The position numbers and the translations under genes were made by a program. 48,965 nt of DNA. Origin: Gnetum montanum (Eukaryota; Streptophyta; Gnetopsida; Gnetales; Gnetaceae). Below the pieces are notes generated by a model that was not told where the DNA came from, did no database searches, and worked only from the letters and a program-made list of their open reading frames with translations. Positions 10,910 through 23,754 of this stretch are shown here, in pieces. Location: positions 120,996 to 169,960 of the forward strand of contig MNCI01005473.1 of assembly GCA_015680685.1 (NCBI GenBank). The letters run 5' to 3'. Every line of letters starts with the position of its first letter. Within the stretch, counting starts at the first letter, position 1.

Positions 10910-13250
10910 TTCCCTTGATTAGATGCTTGTTTGAAGGCTTTTGAGGAAATGAAATAGAAGGTTTAGGTGGTGTTATCATGCAAGATGGAAAGGTGGTGAT
11001 CTATGCTTCTAAATAGATAAAACATCATAAAACCAAGTATCTAAATCATGATTTAGAGCTTAGTACCATTATATTTGCTCTTAACATCTAGAGACATTAT
11101 TTGTATGGAGAACATATTTTTAGATAGATCATGAGAGCTTGTAGTACATTATGGATCAACCATAGTTAAATATTAGATAGAGGTGATGAATAGAGTTCTT
11201 AGCAAATTTTGAATTCATAGCATAGTATCATCTAGGAAAAGATAACAAGGTTGTAGATGTACTAATTAATATAGCTAGGAAACTCTACATTCTCACTATT
11301 TTACCTAGCTTAAAGAATAGAATAAGTTCTCAGTAGACTTCATAATCTTTGTATCAAGAAAAGATTGTAACTCTCTCTTTAGCAAATACAACATTTTCAA
11401 TTGACAGGTTTAGCTTGTTGCGATTTAAGAATCAAATGTATATGCTAGTTGTATTTAGATAAAAGCTACTTCATGAGGCTCACTTAAGTAAGTATCACAT
11501 GCATCTTGATAGTAATGAGTTGTATCACAACATTAAGAGATAGTACTAGTGGTCTCATTTGAAGAAAGATGTTGGTGAATATGTAGCTAAGTTTTTGGTG
11601 TGTCGGTAGATTCAAGCAAAGCATGAGAGTCCTAGTAGTTATCTTCATCTACATACCATTCTAGTGTGGAAATGAAAAAATATTATCACAGATTCCATTA
11701 CTGGATTACCTCATACTAAGAATGAAAAATATTTGATTCTTGTGGTCATAGATATTTTGATCAAATCTTTTCACTTCTTACCTACAAAAATGATACCTAG
11801 TGCAAAAGAGATTTCTTAGTTATTCCTATCAAATATTTTTAAATTACATGAATTTCTAATTGTCATTGTATCAAATAAAGATTCTAAATTTGCTTCTAGA
11901 TTTTAGTAGTCTATTTAGAAGAGTCTATATTTTACATTGAATCTTAGCTCAACATATCATCCTTAGATAGATGGCTAGAAAAAAAGAATGAGTAAGATTG
12001 TAGAAAATATGCTTTGAGCTTATGCTTTAGAGTATAGAGACAACTAGAATAGAGTTCTTCCATTGGAAAAGTTCGCTTACAATAACAATTATTAGGCTAG
12101 CTTAAGGGTAGCATCTTATGAAATTTTGTATGATAGACCTTGTCATACATCTCTTTTTTGGGATTCTATCGAGGATAGATAGAGAACTAGAATAAAAATC
12201 ATTGATGAGACTACATGATAGATTAGGATTATTAGAGGTAAACTAGCTTAGATATATATATATATCAATTGGCTAAGATGATTTCAACCAAGCCTAACTA
12301 TTGGACGAGGTAACAAGATGTCTAAAAATAGAATCACTCATCCATCCCTTGTTTCTCTACCCCTTTCCCAATTTAGTTTTACCCTCTCGATCAAGTTTGT
12401 TCTATCTTTGTTTGTTCATGGTGTTTTTGATAAATAAATATCTCTCATAAATAATGCTCAACAATGCCATAAACAAACAAAGATAGAACAAACTTGACCA
12501 AGAGGGTAAAACTAAATTGGAAAAGGGGTAGAGAAACAGAGGATGGATGAGTGATTCTATTTTTAGATATCCTGTTACCTCATCCAGTAGTCGAGCTTGG
12601 TTAAAATCATCTTAGCTAATTGAAGCTAGTTTATTTACATATGTGATTATTTCTATTTCGTTTGAAAACCAATGTTCTGACATGCCAATGTTGACAAACT
12701 TTATTCCCCTACCATCCACCATAGCACAAGATGGGTTGGCCTCTTGGCCAAAACTATAGACAACTCAAGACAAATATATAAAGTATGCTAATTATAGAAT
12801 ATGACTATTGGAGTTTAGTTTTAATGATCAAGTTTTCCTAAAGGTTTCACCTTTGAAAGGAATTATGAGATTAAAAAAAATAAAAGTTATCATTTCATTA
12901 CATTGGTCCCTTTATAATTTTAAGGAAAACTAAAAACGTTACTTATTAACTTGATCTTCCACAATAGTTGCAATGATTCATGATGTAATTTATGTGTCTA
13001 GGTTGAGAAATTATATTACAAATCAAGGTTACAAGATAGATTGGTAGGATGTGCAACTTCAACCTAATGTTAGTGTTGTGTAGCAACTAATTTAAATTGT
13101 TGTTAGGATGAATAGAAGATTGAGAAGTACGATCATTTCAATGGTAAGCATTATTTGGGAAAAACATGAAGCACAAGAACCAACATGGGAAGTGGAGAAA
13201 GATTTATACCTTGCACACTGAGATCTTTACAAAGCTAAAGCATGTCTTCC
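10910..13250 (+). pseudogene. Chromovirus pol (RNase H, integrase, chromodomain), decayed
   Basis: Plus-strand Ty3/gypsy pol. RNase H at about 10950-11110: GLGGVIMQDGKVVIYASK, then HDLELSTIIFALN and RHYLYGEHIF. Integrase zinc region at 11480-11620 (HEAHLSKYHMHLDS), catalytic core at 11690-12000 (DSITGLPHTKN, LVVIDILIKSFHFLPTKM, SSTYHP.IDG). The GPY/F module resumes after the foldback at about 12755 with YANYRI.LLEFSFNDQVFLK. A C-terminal chromodomain follows at 13095-13230 (RMNRRLRSTIISMVSIIWEK, EPTWEVEKDL); in chromoviruses this domain directs integration to chromatin. Many stops, mostly TAG where the family has Q or W. Upstream RT is missing: the LTR-like block abuts it. Confidence 0.85.
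12239..12633. repeat. Foldback inverted repeat inserted in the integrase
   Basis: Left arm about 12239-12417 and right arm about 12472-12633 are near-perfect reverse complements around a loop of about 55 bp. Both outer tips read TAAACTAGCTT and continue CAATT(G/A)GCTAAGATGATTT; the left arm has gained a (TA)n tract at 12252-12264. Integrase homology stops at 12245 (IIRGKLA) and resumes at about 12755, so a piece of about 510 bp interrupts the reading frame and the repeat forms its first 390 bp. No transposase. Confidence 0.8.
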
Positions 13251-13282
13251 AAGACTTGAATTACTCATGTTTCTCAATGTGT

Positions 13283-16140
13283 TTACCCATCTATTTGAGA
13301 ATGATAAGAAGAACTTATATTTAAATTAGTACCTAGATTTACTTGAAATTCTTGCAAAAATCTAAAAGTAACCTTAGGATCCTTATCAAATATTTTCATA
13401 ACTAGAATGCCATGAAATTTCATAATTTCCTTAATAAATAACTTATTAGTATCCTCAATTATAACAATGGAATGAATATCAAGAAAATGAAAATATTTTA
13501 TTAATAGATTCACCATTATCATTATAGCATCAAACTTTCACTTTGATTGGGATATGTCATGAACATGAAGTAATCCTCCTAGTTTCTAATGTTCTACTTT
13601 GACTTGTTAACAAATTAAGCACTTTGAAACAAATTTAATAATCTCTTGCTTCATCTTAGACCACAAATACCTCCTACTTAAGATCTGAAATATTTTGTCA
13701 CCTCCAAGATCCATTTGATATCCACTAGTATGAACTTCTTTTCATTATTTCTATTTTTGTACTTTGAACACATGAAACTTGACTTTGAACTGTAATTTAT
13801 CTTTTTCTCCTTTTTGTAAATACTTAGAAGGAATCCTAACTTTTCTTCTTCAATAATTTCATCCATTAAACTAAATTTCAAAACCAAGATATTTAATTTT
13901 TTTAATCTTTCCGCTAACTGCATCAGCTACTACATATGTTTTTTCAAGATGATATTTAACCAAAAAAAATTAAATTTTGCAAGTAATTTAATCCATCCTC
14001 TTTATTAAAAATATACTTGTGGCTTGCACATAAGATATTACACACTCTTATGATCTTTCTATACAATTAACTTCTAATATGTTTATATTTTTAATGCAAA
14101 AATAGTAGCCACTAACTCCTTATCACATAGTATATCAACCCTCATGACTCTTTAATTTTCAAGAAGCATCAACAATAATGTGTTTCTATTACATGAGTAT
14201 GCATCCTAATCCTTCATTTGAAGCATTAGTATATATATCCAATGATATACCTAGGGTAGATAATATTAAAATAGGAGCTAATGTGAGTTGTTTCTTTAAT
14301 TCTAAAAATGCTTACTTACACTTCTCTATCCATTGAAATAACTAGTCCTTCTTTAATAACTTATTTAAAAGAGATTCAATTTCAACAAAATCTTTGATAG
14401 TAACTTTCTGATCCCAAGAGACTCCTAACTTCTATTATAGTTTTATACCTTAACCAATTTCAAATCACATGAGTCTTCATTAGTTCAACTACTATCCTTG
14501 CCTTCGATACTCTATACATAAGAATTTGCACCTTCTTCTTTTTTTCTTTTTTCTTTTTTGTTGCCAAAATGAGCACTTAGATGGTTGAGCATATATTGGT
14601 TTTCTCTTAATATTTATAATACTTTTCCTAAATGATCCATATGTTCCATCTTTATTTTTGAATATACCAAAATGTCATCCATGAAAACTATTCAAAATTT
14701 ATCCATATAGGACCTTAATACATTATTTATTAAATGCATGAACATTGCAAGAGCATTATATGTACTTAACCAATCAATTCCCAAGATGATATCATATTAT
14801 CCTAAATTCATAATAAATAAATCTCCATTCTGCTTCTTATCTTATATCATTAATGGGAGCTCCTTATATTCATTTTCTACTATATATCCACTATGTCCCA
14901 TAACTTAAACAAATAATAGAAAATTTAATCTTTCTACTATTTTACTATTAATAAAAGAATGACTACCTCTAGGATTCAAAGGAATACGAATAGCCTGTAT
15001 GTAAAGCATACCTTTAGTCTCAACCATAGTGTTAGATTCTTTCTTTATATCTCTTCCTAGTATAGCATAGATTGGATCCTAATTCATAGGCCTTACACCT
15101 CTTCTTTGAGCATTAGTCGAATTTTGATCTACCTTAATAACTTTAGGATTATTAGTAGCTCCTAATTTTTCTTGGACCATCCTAGGATTTGGAATCATAA
15201 GTTCTATCCTCCTATTTATCAAGACATTTTTCCTCTAAAGTAACTTTGGACATTCTATTTTAAAATGAACTTCTTTACAATAGAAGTATTAGATCCTAGT
15301 GGTAACCTAGAATTAAATGGTTGAATTAGCACATTAAATTCCCTAGGTCATTACTAAATCAAATCATTTGATTTACTTGGCTACTTGAATTTTCCCTAAT
15401 TAACTCTAGTTGATGCTCCTTTATTTTTCTTTCTATCTATTGGGTTGCATTATTAATTTTTTTGTCTTTCCACAATAATGGCTTGAGCCTATTCTTCCTC
15501 ATAGTTATCTAGGGTGAATGCTACAATTATGGTTTTAACAAAAGACCTTAATTCTTTTACAAATATTTTTGTATGGATAACTTTATTTTGCAAAATATAT
15601 GGACCATATTCACATAGATTAGGAAACCTATTATCACAATCATGGATTCTTGAATCAATCGATTAAACTCTTCTTCTTTCTTCTCCTGATAGACCTTAGG
15701 AAGATATCTTCCCTTGAAAACTTCAATGAATTATTTCAATTCTATTTTCTCATCCTTATAATGCCTAGTTCTTTGTTATACATTTTACCATTATTCAATC
15801 ACATCTTCCAACTAATATAACACTGAAGAAGTATTCTCTATAGTAGTGCAATATAAGCTTCAAAAAGGATTCTCCAATCACTTTAGCCATTTCATAGCAA
15901 CAATGGGATCTTTAGTGCCAAAGAAAGTAGGATGATTTAGCCTCCTAAAACTATGAATCAATCATTCCAAATCCTATCCATTGCCTTTATTTCATTGGCA
16001 TTCATTATGATTATTTTAATTTTAGTTTTGTAAGAACATCAAATGTTACTAAAGCATTTCATTTTGAGTTTGTTGAGCATTTTGGGAATTCTTCTATGGC
16101 ATATTATTGATTAATTATGTCTTCCTCATTTTACACTAAA
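13283..16140 (-). pseudogene. Second chromovirus gag-pol, decayed (minus strand)
   Basis: Read from 16140 down: gag-like sequence (16140-15250), retropepsin at about 14990-14740 (RGSHSFINSKIVERLN for DSGASHSF, then YDIILGIDWLSTYNA), RT around 14700-14600 (MDDILVYSK, the catalytic YxDD-type block in weakened form), RNase H and connection in poor condition. The integrase core follows at 13522-13283: LLIKYFHFLDI, FIKEIMKFHGI, KIFDKDPKVTFRFLQEF, GTNLNISSSYHSQIDG. It ends tail to tail with the plus-strand chromovirus at 13250. Stops are frequent. Confidence 0.8.
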
Positions 16141-16216
16141 TCAAATTTAGACAATATCAAACAAATCAAATAATTGTTAACAGAATTCAATATTATGATA
16201 TATAAGGAAAATATGT

Positions 16217-16232
16217 GCTCTAATATCACCTA
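16217..16232 (-). other. Primer-binding site of the minus-strand chromovirus
   Basis: Immediately inside the LTR, the minus strand reads AGGTGATATTAGAGCA, a decayed match to the initiator-Met tRNA site TGGTATCAGAGC used by most chromoviruses. Confidence 0.6.
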
Positions 16233-17666
16233 TGTAACACCCTTATTAATTATCTATAAAATTCTATAAATAACTGATAGAAATACCAAAAACCCCTCCA
16301 GGATCTATATTTAACCTTGATTTCCTAAATCAAAAAATAATCATTTACCAAAAAAATTTATCGTTTAGAAGCATAAACAATATAGAACAATATGGCAAAA
16401 AATAATTTCTTATTACTAGCATAAATAATTAATTAAAAATAATTATAAAAAGTAAAAATTAATATAGCCACAATAATGTATATGTCAAAAATAAAATAAA
16501 ATACATAGTAACAAAGTATACAAAAGGTGAATCCAATTATACATATTTCATCTCAATAAAATATCTAAAAATAAAATTTTCCACATTTGAAGTTTATGAA
16601 ATATATAAAAGAAAATTAATATTAAAAGAATAATATATAATAAAATAATAATTCTTTCTTGAACATATACTATACACTAAAATAAAAAATAATCCCTTTG
16701 AATAAGATGGCATAGACAAAATATTCATAACTATTATAGTTTATTATTTATTAATAAAATAGAAACATGCTTAAAATTCTAAAATTTTATAAGGTTTCTA
16801 TTTCACAAAAATAAAAAATATAAAAAAATTATTTTTCAATTTTTAGTTTATTCATCTTACAAAGAATTAAGCCACCTATTATTTCATGTTCCAATTTTTG
16901 CAATTTCTTAGCTACTTTAGGCTCTCTACATTAAAATGCAAGAGGAGTTAGAACCCCTCATGTAAAAATAATTATTTCATTTCCCTATTCATGAAGCATA
17001 AAAGTTTTGAACCAAAGATCCTAGGATATAGGTTAAACAAAGGTTATCAATAAAATATTTTAAAAATATTTGAATTTCATATGTGCCACAATTTTTTCAA
17101 AAATCTAAGTATTTTATATATTATCTAGGAATCTCCAAAGAATAGGCCTTAGTTACCCTCACTATCAAAAATATCTCAATAGGTTTTGGAATAACCTCAC
17201 TACTAACAACAAATTATACTAGTGACCTAAATGAGTCAATCATAGCTAGGTTTTGACAATAGCCTTACTACTAACATCCTTAGCAATCATGGAATACACC
17301 TCGGAGGGGTAGGTCTTGGCTATATGTCACCACATACCACTAGACTCAACTACTCAATGTCATGTTCTTGGTTAGCTTTCTAGCTACACATGAACTTATG
17401 AATCAAAATCCAAGTTAGGAAATTTATCCAAACCCTTTCTCCTATGTAGTGGAACCCACTAACAAACACCTTACTACTACATGCAAATAGGACCATCTCA
17501 AAGATCCACAGTTTCCACTATAATATTCCAAAATATTTCCAAAATACCCAAAAGTCCTTTATAATAGCTAAAATTCCACTAAGTTTCTCACAAAATTCCA
17601 TCCATATTAAGGACTTATCCAAAATAATTATAAAATATTCAAGAGGCAATGTCGGGGGGTGTCGGA
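16233..17666 (-). repeat. 5' LTR of the minus-strand chromovirus (about 1.4 kb)
   Basis: On the plus strand it begins TGTAACACCC, the typical terminus of Tekay/Del-type LTRs (minus strand GGGTGTTACA). The far end is placed at the matching GGGTGTCGGA at 17657-17666, which departs from the expected ...ACA, so that end is less sure. The interior is extremely AT-rich with no coding potential. Confidence 0.6.
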
Positions 17667-17899
17667 CCCCGAAAAGAAGTTCTATTAATTTTTAAAAGGG
17701 TATCAATTACAATAACCTAAATAAGTCATAGGGTTAAGGAGAAAGGGGAAGCTGTGAGCACTATGAATGAAACTCAAGAACAACCTTAAAAATGAACGAG
17801 TATTAAAGAAGGAAACCTGAATTGAGGCACTGCCAAACAACCACACATGCTACCTTGTTACAAGATAGAATGACATAGAATAAGATGAGGCAAAGAGCT

Positions 17900-18560
17900 C
17901 TCAATTTAGGATAGAGAGAGTTCCAGTGGTGACTCCATAGATAGAAAATGGAAGCTTCCTTGTAGAGATTACCGATGATGAGTGATATTGGAACGCACAG
18001 GTCTTTCCCACGGCTACAAAAAATGAACCAACTGATGACTATCTAGATTGAACGTGGATGCTTGAGATGTGAGTTGGAAATGAATGAGGTGAAAGATCTA
18101 CGACTTCTCTGACTTGGTGAGCAACCATTTATTAGAATAATCTATCCTTTGAAATATAACATTGCATCTTCGCTTCCAGATGTAATATAAAATAGTAGGC
18201 CTAATAACTTTCCACAGAAACTTGAGATTAGCAAAAGTAATGTTCAAAAAGCTGAATATGGCATCCTCTTGAGATAGCTTGTATGATGGAAAAATGATGG
18301 AAGCCCACTCCCACACATGCTAAGCAAAGGAACAATGCCAAAACACATGGACAAAGTCATCTTGTCCACCATAGAGAGGGTAATTGGGATTGGGAATCCC
18401 CAGATATTCTAAATGTTTACCAATAGGTAGACCATGGTGGAGGAGACACCAAAGAAACTACTTAATTTTGGGGAGGGTCGAAAGTTTCCAAATATGTTGG
18501 AAGAGAGGGATCCAATATGTTTCCACATATTTCATAAATTCACTAAAGATGTAGAAAAGT
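17900..18560 (-). pseudogene. LINE ORF2 C-terminal fragment (zf-RVT region)
   Basis: The minus strand from about 18560 reads IWKLSTLPKIK, FLWCLLHHGLPIGKHLEYLG, then GGQDDFVHVFWHCSFA and HVWEWASIIFP, followed by ILYYIWKRRCNVIFQ (ORF 18316-18098). This order (FLW..., DDxxH..W.C.FA..VW, IW..RN..F) is the zinc-binding region after the reverse transcriptase in plant L1-type LINEs. Only the last part of ORF2 remains, as expected for 5'-truncated insertions. The tail down to about 17670 has no clear poly-A. Confidence 0.75.
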
Positions 18561-20768
18561 ATTTGGACAAAAATACAATATAAAACAAGCCTAAAATGAC
18601 AAAAGTTTGATAGAGTCTCAACTTAATAATTAAAATAATTAAAGATTAGTGAAAAATCAAGTAGAAAAGTGAAAGAGTACAAAATATATAATAAAGTAGG
18701 GCAACCACATAAAAAGAAAAATCAAATCAAATTTCTTAAAGGGTTGTTAAGGTCATTCAAAATATTCTAATTAATGTCCTTTCAAAATGCTCACAATATA
18801 TTTTCACTTCACTCCAAATCTATGCACCAAGAGCCTTAAACTAAAATGAGATGTCTTGAAGGCAAAATTCTATTTATACATAAAAGGATCTTAGGCAGTG
18901 TAATCCATGATTTAGATACATGTATAGAAAAAGAAGAAATAAGCTTGAAATGAAGGAAACATGGCTTGAAACGGCTTCAAAGTGAAAAAACAAGGCTAAA
19001 AATGTTTTTCTTCCATGACAAATATAAAAACCCATTGCATAGGCAATGGTGGTGAGTAGAGGTGGTGAACGCAACATATATTTTTTATGCTTTGATTTTA
19101 TGTTATTTTATATTACATATGCTTTTATATTGTATATGTTTTACTTTATTCCTTTTAGGTTTTTATCACCACCTTACTTTTTTTTCCATGTCATGTGCAA
19201 CTAACTTACTTTATTTTTTTTATTTCCAAGCATTTTTATCAGTTTGTTTCCCATTTTCTTCTTCCATCTACTATCTTTGAGATTCAAAGACTTACAACAA
19301 ATACATAAGAACTTTAAATCAAAAACATTTTCAACCTATAAGAACCATATCAAGCACACTATGTGTCTAGATGTAGAAATTATATCCAAGCATCACTAAG
19401 CATATTCTTATACTTCAAATGCCAACACTTATGTACAAAATAGAACTTTGATATTTGGAGCATTGTAACTTCAATTCTGGTAAACCAATAATCAAAACTG
19501 ATATTTTTAAACATCCTAGATGCAGTAGTAAAGTAATATTCTAAGTAGGACATCATCCAAAGGCACTTCCTTAACGTTGCATTTTTATACAATATTTAAT
19601 TATAATTAAAAATGAGCTTAATATTCTAGTTTTAATAACAACAGTGATAAAAAATATAGCCTGGCTAAGATTAGAATCCAAAATGATCCATGAACATAAT
19701 ATTATATAATCACATGTACTTCATAAAGAATAAAAGATGTGTAACTAAATATACATAATATAGAATAAATATGCATAACTGAATGTGCATAAAGACTAAT
19801 AGATGCATAGTCAAATACTTGTAAATACATAATAACAAACACAAAGAAAAACTTCTAGAGGTAATTGGATTTCAACATTTAAATATAAAATATATAAAAT
19901 ATCTATAAATAAAATTTATAATTTTGGAAAGCTTAGGAAGCTCTCTACAATTTGAGAAAAAGAAGTACTAAAAAAGATATCTGTAAGATAAAATTATGTT
20001 TTGATCTTTTTAATCTAATAAAAATCATAGTAATTTTGGTAATGTAACTTTGAGAGAAGGTAACTCAAAAATTGTTAACTTTTTGACACTAAAATTGTAA
20101 CTAAACCTTGTCATAGATATTATATTTCAAATAAATCTAATATCACATCAAATCACTATGCAATAAGAGAGAAATATTCTAATCATTCATCATCATTAAT
20201 TCTGGTTGAAATTTAGGATTCATAAAATCTACCAAATTTTAGAGCTAATTTCTTCCAAACTACAATAGATATTGAACTAAAATTTTAGTTGCACCTAGCC
20301 ATATGTTCTAGTTTTATGATAAATCTATAATTGCTAAAACAATTTATCAAATGGCTTATATATAATCACAATAGTAAATGTCCCAAATTCTAATTGCTCA
20401 ACTTCCAAGATTAAGTAAATAACAATGAATGATGTTGATGAATGTTGATGAATTAATCAAACATTTATGAATTGATGATAAATTAGTCAAATACATACTA
20501 AAATTACATTGATGATTCTATGATAAAAATTTCTAGAGATGCCTTGGATATATATATGTGATAAGTGGAACAAAGTTTACTAAAAATAATACAATATAGC
20601 CCCAATGATAAAAAAAACTTTGAAAATTAAATATATGTATATATGGATTGGGGCCAAAATAACATTACAACTACCCATCAATCTGAAAATTTCCTATATT
20701 GTATTAAAATAAACTTATATTTCATAATGAAAATAAAAAATTAGTATCTTCTACACTAAAAAGCCAAC
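18561..20768. other. AT-rich sequence, partly Copia 3' LTR, no gene seen
   Basis: No coding homology on either strand; the short ORFs are chance. The last part must be the 3' LTR of the minus-strand Copia element, because its polypurine tract and LTR start (minus strand TGTTGGCTTTTTAG) end at 20769. I could not find the other end of that LTR. Confidence 0.5.
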
Positions 20769-20769
20769 A

Positions 20770-21780
20770 ATCCCTCCTTAGAGTGGAAGGAAATCTTCAT
20801 TTCTATATTTGCTTTTTTCTTTCTTTGTCATGCTCTAAATTCCTATAGGTTCATTAAGTCACTTGATCCAACAAGAAAAATATTTTTTGTTAGTAAGTTA
20901 ACAAGTTGCTATTTTAAACTAATTTGAATGGGTTTGATGGTTCCTTCTTTCACTTCTTACTTGATGAAATGATACTTGATGTCAATGTGTTTGGATATTT
21001 TGTAATGCACATAGTCTTGGAATAAGTGAATTATTGTTGTATTGTTACAATAAAAATTTATAGGGAGATCAACTTCAAATCCTAAGTGTGAGAGAAGTTT
21101 ATTTAGCCAGAGTATGTGTTGGAGGCATTCGACCATGGCAATAAATTCTTCTTCACAAGTGGATAACCTGATGGATGATTGTTTCTTTGATTTCTAGTAT
21201 ATTGGATTTTTTTTCTATGCATAATGAGAGCTTCTAATGTGGAGTTTCTATCATCATTGTCTCATTCCCAATCAGCATCTGGATATGCATGAAGCTTATT
21301 ATCTCATCTACTGAATTGGTTTGTAAAATTGCAAGTTCCTATTACATACTTGAGGAGATGCACAATTTCTTCCATGTAAGATTGTCTTAACTCTTGCACA
21401 AATCTAGATAAGTATGATGTTAAATATTCTAAATCTAGCCTAGTATGACAAAGAAACCAAAGTGATCCAATCATAGTTCTATACATGGTTGCATCTATGA
21501 GAGGAGTCTTATCTTTGCTAGTTAACTTCAAACTGTATAGTAAAGGACTACTAACGGGCTTCTCATTCTTTAGATTGAATTTTTCAATGATGAAATTTGC
21601 ATATTTAGTTTGATAAATATTCATTCCCTCCTTATCTTGGTTCACTTCAATTCTTAAGAAGTATCTGAGTTCTTTAAGGTCCATTTCGAATTAAATTTTC
21701 ATATCATTCTTAAAATCTTCTACTAGCCTTTTATTGGTGGAAATAAAGATAATGTCATCTACATATAGTGATATGATGGT
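20770..21780 (-). pseudogene. Ty1/copia pol, 3' part (RT catalytic block, RNase H, PPT)
   Basis: From the junction at 21780 the minus strand reads SLYVDDIIFISTNKRLVEDF, containing the copia RT catalytic YVDD (about 21754-21765), then LKELRYFLRIEVNQDKEGMN, IYQTKYANFIIEKFNL, VSSPL and MYRTMIGSLWFLCHTRLDLE (21684-21304). A decayed RNase H with many stops follows to about 20810. The polypurine tract (minus strand CTAAGGAGGGAT) lies just before the LTR start at 20769. This is the downstream half of the element whose upstream half is at 44443-45985; element D separates them. Confidence 0.88.
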
Positions 21781-22681
21781 TGATGACTGGTTGGGTATTT
21801 CAACACTCCACCATACAAGCCACAAGTGCACACATGCAACCTTATTATAATTCATAAATGGTCCATGTAGATTCACTACTAGTTGAGGCTCAGTTTGTGA
21901 TTGTTGTCTTCTAACTTTGAGTTAGTGAACTACAATTTGTATGGTTTAACCCTTGGTGAGGCATTTGATATATTAATGTTGTTGGCTCAAACTAAGACTA
22001 AGTGTGAACATGATTAAAATAGAATAATAGAATCTAAGTTTAAGTGTAATGTAAGTAAAGAAACTATTCTAGCCTATAGGCAATAAGTATCTATTCTTGA
22101 TTTACCATTCATGTCTTGGACTTATGTAACCATCACTTGAATTGCCAAGTCTTATGCTACTAGGAAAATCAAGCAACAACACTACTGGGATTACCAAATG
22201 ATTACACTATATGTTCAAAACTAGTCATACTTATACTATTGTACTAAGAAACAATGGAAAATTAAAGTACTTAGAAATTTTAAACAACTTAATCAAAGTA
22301 AATATATTAAAAGGTAAAAATTAAACTAAGAAAAATGAACTAAGTAAAAGTAAAGTAAGTAGAATGCTACGATGGTGGAAAACAATCTCAATATTTATTT
22401 TCAACCATGAACTATGCCCAAGAATAATTCACTTCAATAAAGATTTTGTACCATTGCTTAACACCATACCGCAAGCATTCACCATATCATTAAGTGTAAA
22501 TCAAGAAAATAGACTACAAGAATTTGCTTAAGGGTTGAACAAAAGTTGTTTATTTTATGTGACGGTGGATTAATATTTATAGTTAAGACTAGGATCCACT
22601 ACATTGTATCTACGATGACATAAGCATAGCTATAATATTGTAGATATGATATCACATCATTGAATTTTAATGACTTTATCA
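21781..22681 (-). repeat. 3' LTR of element D (901 bp)
   Basis: Starts TGATGACTGG on the plus strand and ends TTTATCA at 22681. Strong similarity to 43565-44442 over its whole length (for example TGAGGCATTTGATATATT and TAGGCAATAAGTAT). The minus-strand TATA box CTATAAATAT is at 22573-22582, with palindromic boxes (ACATTGTATCTAC, GATATGATATC) just upstream at 22598-22660. The first 35 codons of the apparent ORF ending at 21691 are LTR, not copia. Confidence 0.9.
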
Positions 22682-22697
22682 TACCCCCATAACTAAC
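22682..22697 (-). other. Polypurine tract of element D
   Basis: The minus strand reads GTTAGTTATGGGGGTA directly before the LTR start TGATAAAG. Element C has TTAGTCGTGGGGGTA before TGATGAG in the same place, which supports both boundaries and their kinship. Confidence 0.75.
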
Positions 22698-22914
22698 TAG
22701 AAACTCATCTTTGAGTTAAAACAAAAAGGAGAATAGAGTCCCTTATAAAATTCATGGGGTTGTATACAAACATGAATACTATGACTTACATTACTGACTC
22801 TACTATGAATGTTGCATTGTGGTTCAAGTGATGTTTAAAAAATTATCATGCATTGCATGATGGACACATATAACAACACAAAAAAATAACAAAACTTCAA
22901 AATTTGATGTAGCC

Positions 22915-23085
22915 TTATGTTCCTAATGGTGGTGGCTCTTCCATTGGTTTTTCTCCTTTATTATTAGACTTTTGAAAATGATAGTGGTTAAGTAATGCCT
23001 AAATTTTTTCTTCTTATAATTTAGGATCATGTAGTATCTAGGCAAATTTAGTGATGCTTACTAGAGTTGGTACTTTCCATGAGTA
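22915..23085 (-). pseudogene. ORF3 of element D, C-terminal end
   Basis: Minus strand SWKVPTLVSITKFA, then DPKL, EEKI.ALL, and finally KGEKPMEEPPPLGT with a TAA at 22917-22915. Element C ends PWEVLTLSNIGTLAWM, QDPQTEEEKLQAILQ, KGKAPMEEPPPPRTT, so the match reaches the stop codon. The N-terminal part of the same ORF is at 32677-35481; the solo LTR separates the two at the residue pair after QLP. Internal stops are TAG or TAA at positions where C has W, T or Q. Confidence 0.85.
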
Positions 23086-23754
23086 AGGTATGTGAATCAT
23101 TGAACTTAGAAGGGGGGTGAATAAGTTCCCCAAATCAAACCTTTATGAAACAAAGCACACACATGAATTTATGTGGTTCTCCAACTTGGGTACTCCGCAT
23201 TTGAAGGGGAGATTGCAAGCATACCTCTGGATTCTATTGCTCTTATAATGTGATTGAAGGATCCACACCCTATATAGTCTTCAAACTCCGCTCCATAGTA
23301 TTGTACCATAGCATTGATCACTCAATCCCACAAGGTTTCATCAGGCTTGAAAATATGGTTTCAAGGCTTTCACAACTTTTAAAATCTTGACCTCTGCACC
23401 GAAGTGTTGTATCACAGTACCAACAACTCAATCTTGCAAGATCCTAACAAGCTCAAGCACATCAACCTCATAGGATAATAAGAACAAGAATTACAAGGGA
23501 TAATTGTAGCTTAGTTTGCTAATCCTTGTACAGTTAGGTACAACACACGTTACAATGCTAAAATGATAATACAACGAAGAGCAATAGAGAATTCAATGAT
23601 TATAGATGTTTTTACAATGAATACAAAAAGCCTTACACATTTCTCAATGTATATCAAGTCTTCTTATAGCTATCGTGTTTCTAAATCCTTCTCAGAACTT
23701 GTGCAACAGCTAGCTAATGATCAATAATGGTCATGGGAGATGTATTTCTTATGC

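Noticed and set aside
12250-12265. (TA)n tract as a separate microsatellite feature
   Set aside because: It is only 14-16 bp and is an expansion inside one arm of the foldback.
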